NCBI GenBank assembly: GCA_028689615.1
Contig: JAQVCV010000006.1
Coordinates: 40,682-104,681, forward strand
Length of the DNA stretch: 64,000 nt
Source: Bacteroidales bacterium
GTDB lineage: Bacteria > Bacteroidota > Bacteroidia > Bacteroidales > TTA-H9
Reading direction: 5' to 3'
Under the pieces are notes generated by a model. It ran no database searches. It had not been told where the DNA came from and worked only from the letters and a program-made list of their open reading frames with translations. Positions 62,821 through 64,000 of the stretch are shown one piece after another (the first letter of the stretch is position 1; every line of letters begins with the position of its first letter). The translations under genes and the position numbers were made by a program.

Positions 62821-63819
62821 TTACTGAGCTATCAATCTGAATTCAACACTGCTTATCTGCTCCATTTCCAATCCCAGAGTGGCTGCAACAACTGCCACAA
62901 TTTCGTGAGCAGGTTGCTGCCCGAAAGTGGCAGTAAGCCTCATCGGGCCGGTTTGGGGCGAAACCAGATGCAACACAATTCCATGAGTTTTTCTGAGGGT
63001 AGCAGCCACATTCTCGAGCGGTTCATCAACAAAAACAACGGTTCCGGAATAGCTGAACATCTTTTCGGCAGACAACGGACTGGCTCCCTGTGGCACGGCG
63101 GAAAGCCGTGTCACCATACCTGCTTCGCCACGTTCCAGATACAACCCGCCGCTACCCGGACGGGAGTTAGCTGACTGCAAAGCTACCTTTCCTTCATCAA
63201 CAGATACGTAGAGCATGGTATCGACACCTGTTCGCACCACAAAACGGGTTCCCACCACCCTCACCACAGCCCCGCTGGTTTTCACGCTGAACGGATGCAG
63301 CGAATCGTGGGCTACGTTGAAGAACGCCTCGCCTATTAGAACCACCTCACGTTGCTTCGATGCCAGGCTCCTGCTGTAACTGAGTTGCGAACCCGGAGCC
63401 AGCACCACCACAGAGCCATCGGGCAAGGTATCGGCAATCCTTTCGCTTACAGCAGCCACCGTCAACAGATCGTCAACCGGCTTCAACGCCTGCCTGATCA
63501 CGAAAAACAAAGTAAGAACAGCCGCCGCCGGTACAGCCATCCAAAGCAATCTTCTAACGGTTGTTTTCCGTCGCTTCAAGGCAAGTTCAGCCACATCCAC
63601 ACGCCGCGAAAACCGGTTCCAGGCATCATCCACGTCCCAATCGTCGGGAACGGCAACAGGCAAAGCCACCTTTGTCCAGGCTTGTTCAACCCTGGCCATG
63701 CGTGAACGGTTGGCCTCCGAAGCCTCAAGCCATTGCTCAACCTGAAGCCGCTCGTAGGCAGCCAGCTCGTCGAGCAGGTAACTTAGCAAAACATCGTCGG
63801 TGATGGTATCGTGGCTCAT
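62821..63819 (-). CDS. FecR family anti-sigma factor
   Basis: TLPDGSVVVLAPGSQLSYSRS, GEAFFNVAHDSLHPFSVKTSGAVVRVVGTRFVV. Confidence 0.9.
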   Translation of the reverse strand: MSHDTITDDVLLSYLLDELAAYERLQVEQWLEASEANRSRMARVEQAWTKVALPVAVPDDWDVDDAWNRFSRRVDVAELALKRRKTTVRRLLWMAVPAAAVLTLFFVIRQALKPVDDLLTVAAVSERIADTLPDGSVVVLAPGSQLSYSRSLASKQREVVLIGEAFFNVAHDSLHPFSVKTSGAVVRVVGTRFVVRTGVDTMLYVSVDEGKVALQSANSRPGSGGLYLERGEAGMVTRLSAVPQGASPLSAEKMFSYSGTVVFVDEPLENVAATLRKTHGIVLHLVSPQTGPMRLTATFGQQPAHEIVAVVAATLGLEMEQISSVEFRLIAQ

Positions 63820-63871
63820 TTTTTCTTACTCCGGTTGTTAACATGACACGCGAACGGGTGGTATCCCCCAC

Positions 63872-64000
63872 TCACGACTCAAAAAAATCAGCAAACAGTA
63901 TTAAAACAAGTGGCAGGTAGTCGGCCAGTTCCGTACGCAACGATTGCAGCGCCCTGCCAAGCTGGTTTTCGACAGTTTTTGGCGAAATGCCCAACTCGTC
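63872..64000 (-). CDS. ECF RNA polymerase sigma factor, C-terminal fragment (continues beyond window)
   Basis: Minus frame DELGISPKTVENQLGRALQSLRTELADYLPLVLILFADFFES*, sigma-70 region 4-like. Confidence 0.8.
   Translation of the reverse strand, partial: DELGISPKTVENQLGRALQSLRTELADYLPLVLILFADFFES

Overview
The window is a chromosomal segment of a Bacteroidota-type bacterium, judged from T9SS C-terminal sorting domains, TAnnTTTG-type promoters, GSIII glutamine synthetase and TonB/Oar-like receptors. I see no prophage, CRISPR array or rRNA operon. Housekeeping content includes trmH, tRNA-Lys, a 4.5S SRP RNA missed by the ORF track, smpB, lipA-lipB, GSIII, RluA and ExbB/ExbD/TonB. Accessory content includes an amino-sugar/glycan locus (ROK, cutC, GH2, NagB-PIG-L, MFS, TonB receptor), a GDP-heptose pathway, two-component systems and an alpha-2-macroglobulin. 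The most interesting points are: (i) a translationally coupled, secreted four-gene cassette of DUF4956, a CotH-like kinase, an ankyrin-PPP phosphatase and a second CotH-like kinase; (ii) a MurL + MurD2-type pair implying the alternative D-Glu route in peptidoglycan synthesis; (iii) a sigma/FecR/STN surface-signalling unit whose output protein is a beta-solenoid repeat protein instead of a TonB receptor, with a paralogue next door; (iv) a degenerate LytS-like pseudokinase coupled to trmH; (v) an unannotated minus-strand ncRNA candidate at about 50.2-50.4 kb; (vi) an in-frame amber codon in a DUF4199 gene; (vii) an inverted-repeat element flanked by a partial gene duplication at about 60.1-60.85 kb. 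All family calls come from reading motifs by eye. No database search was run.
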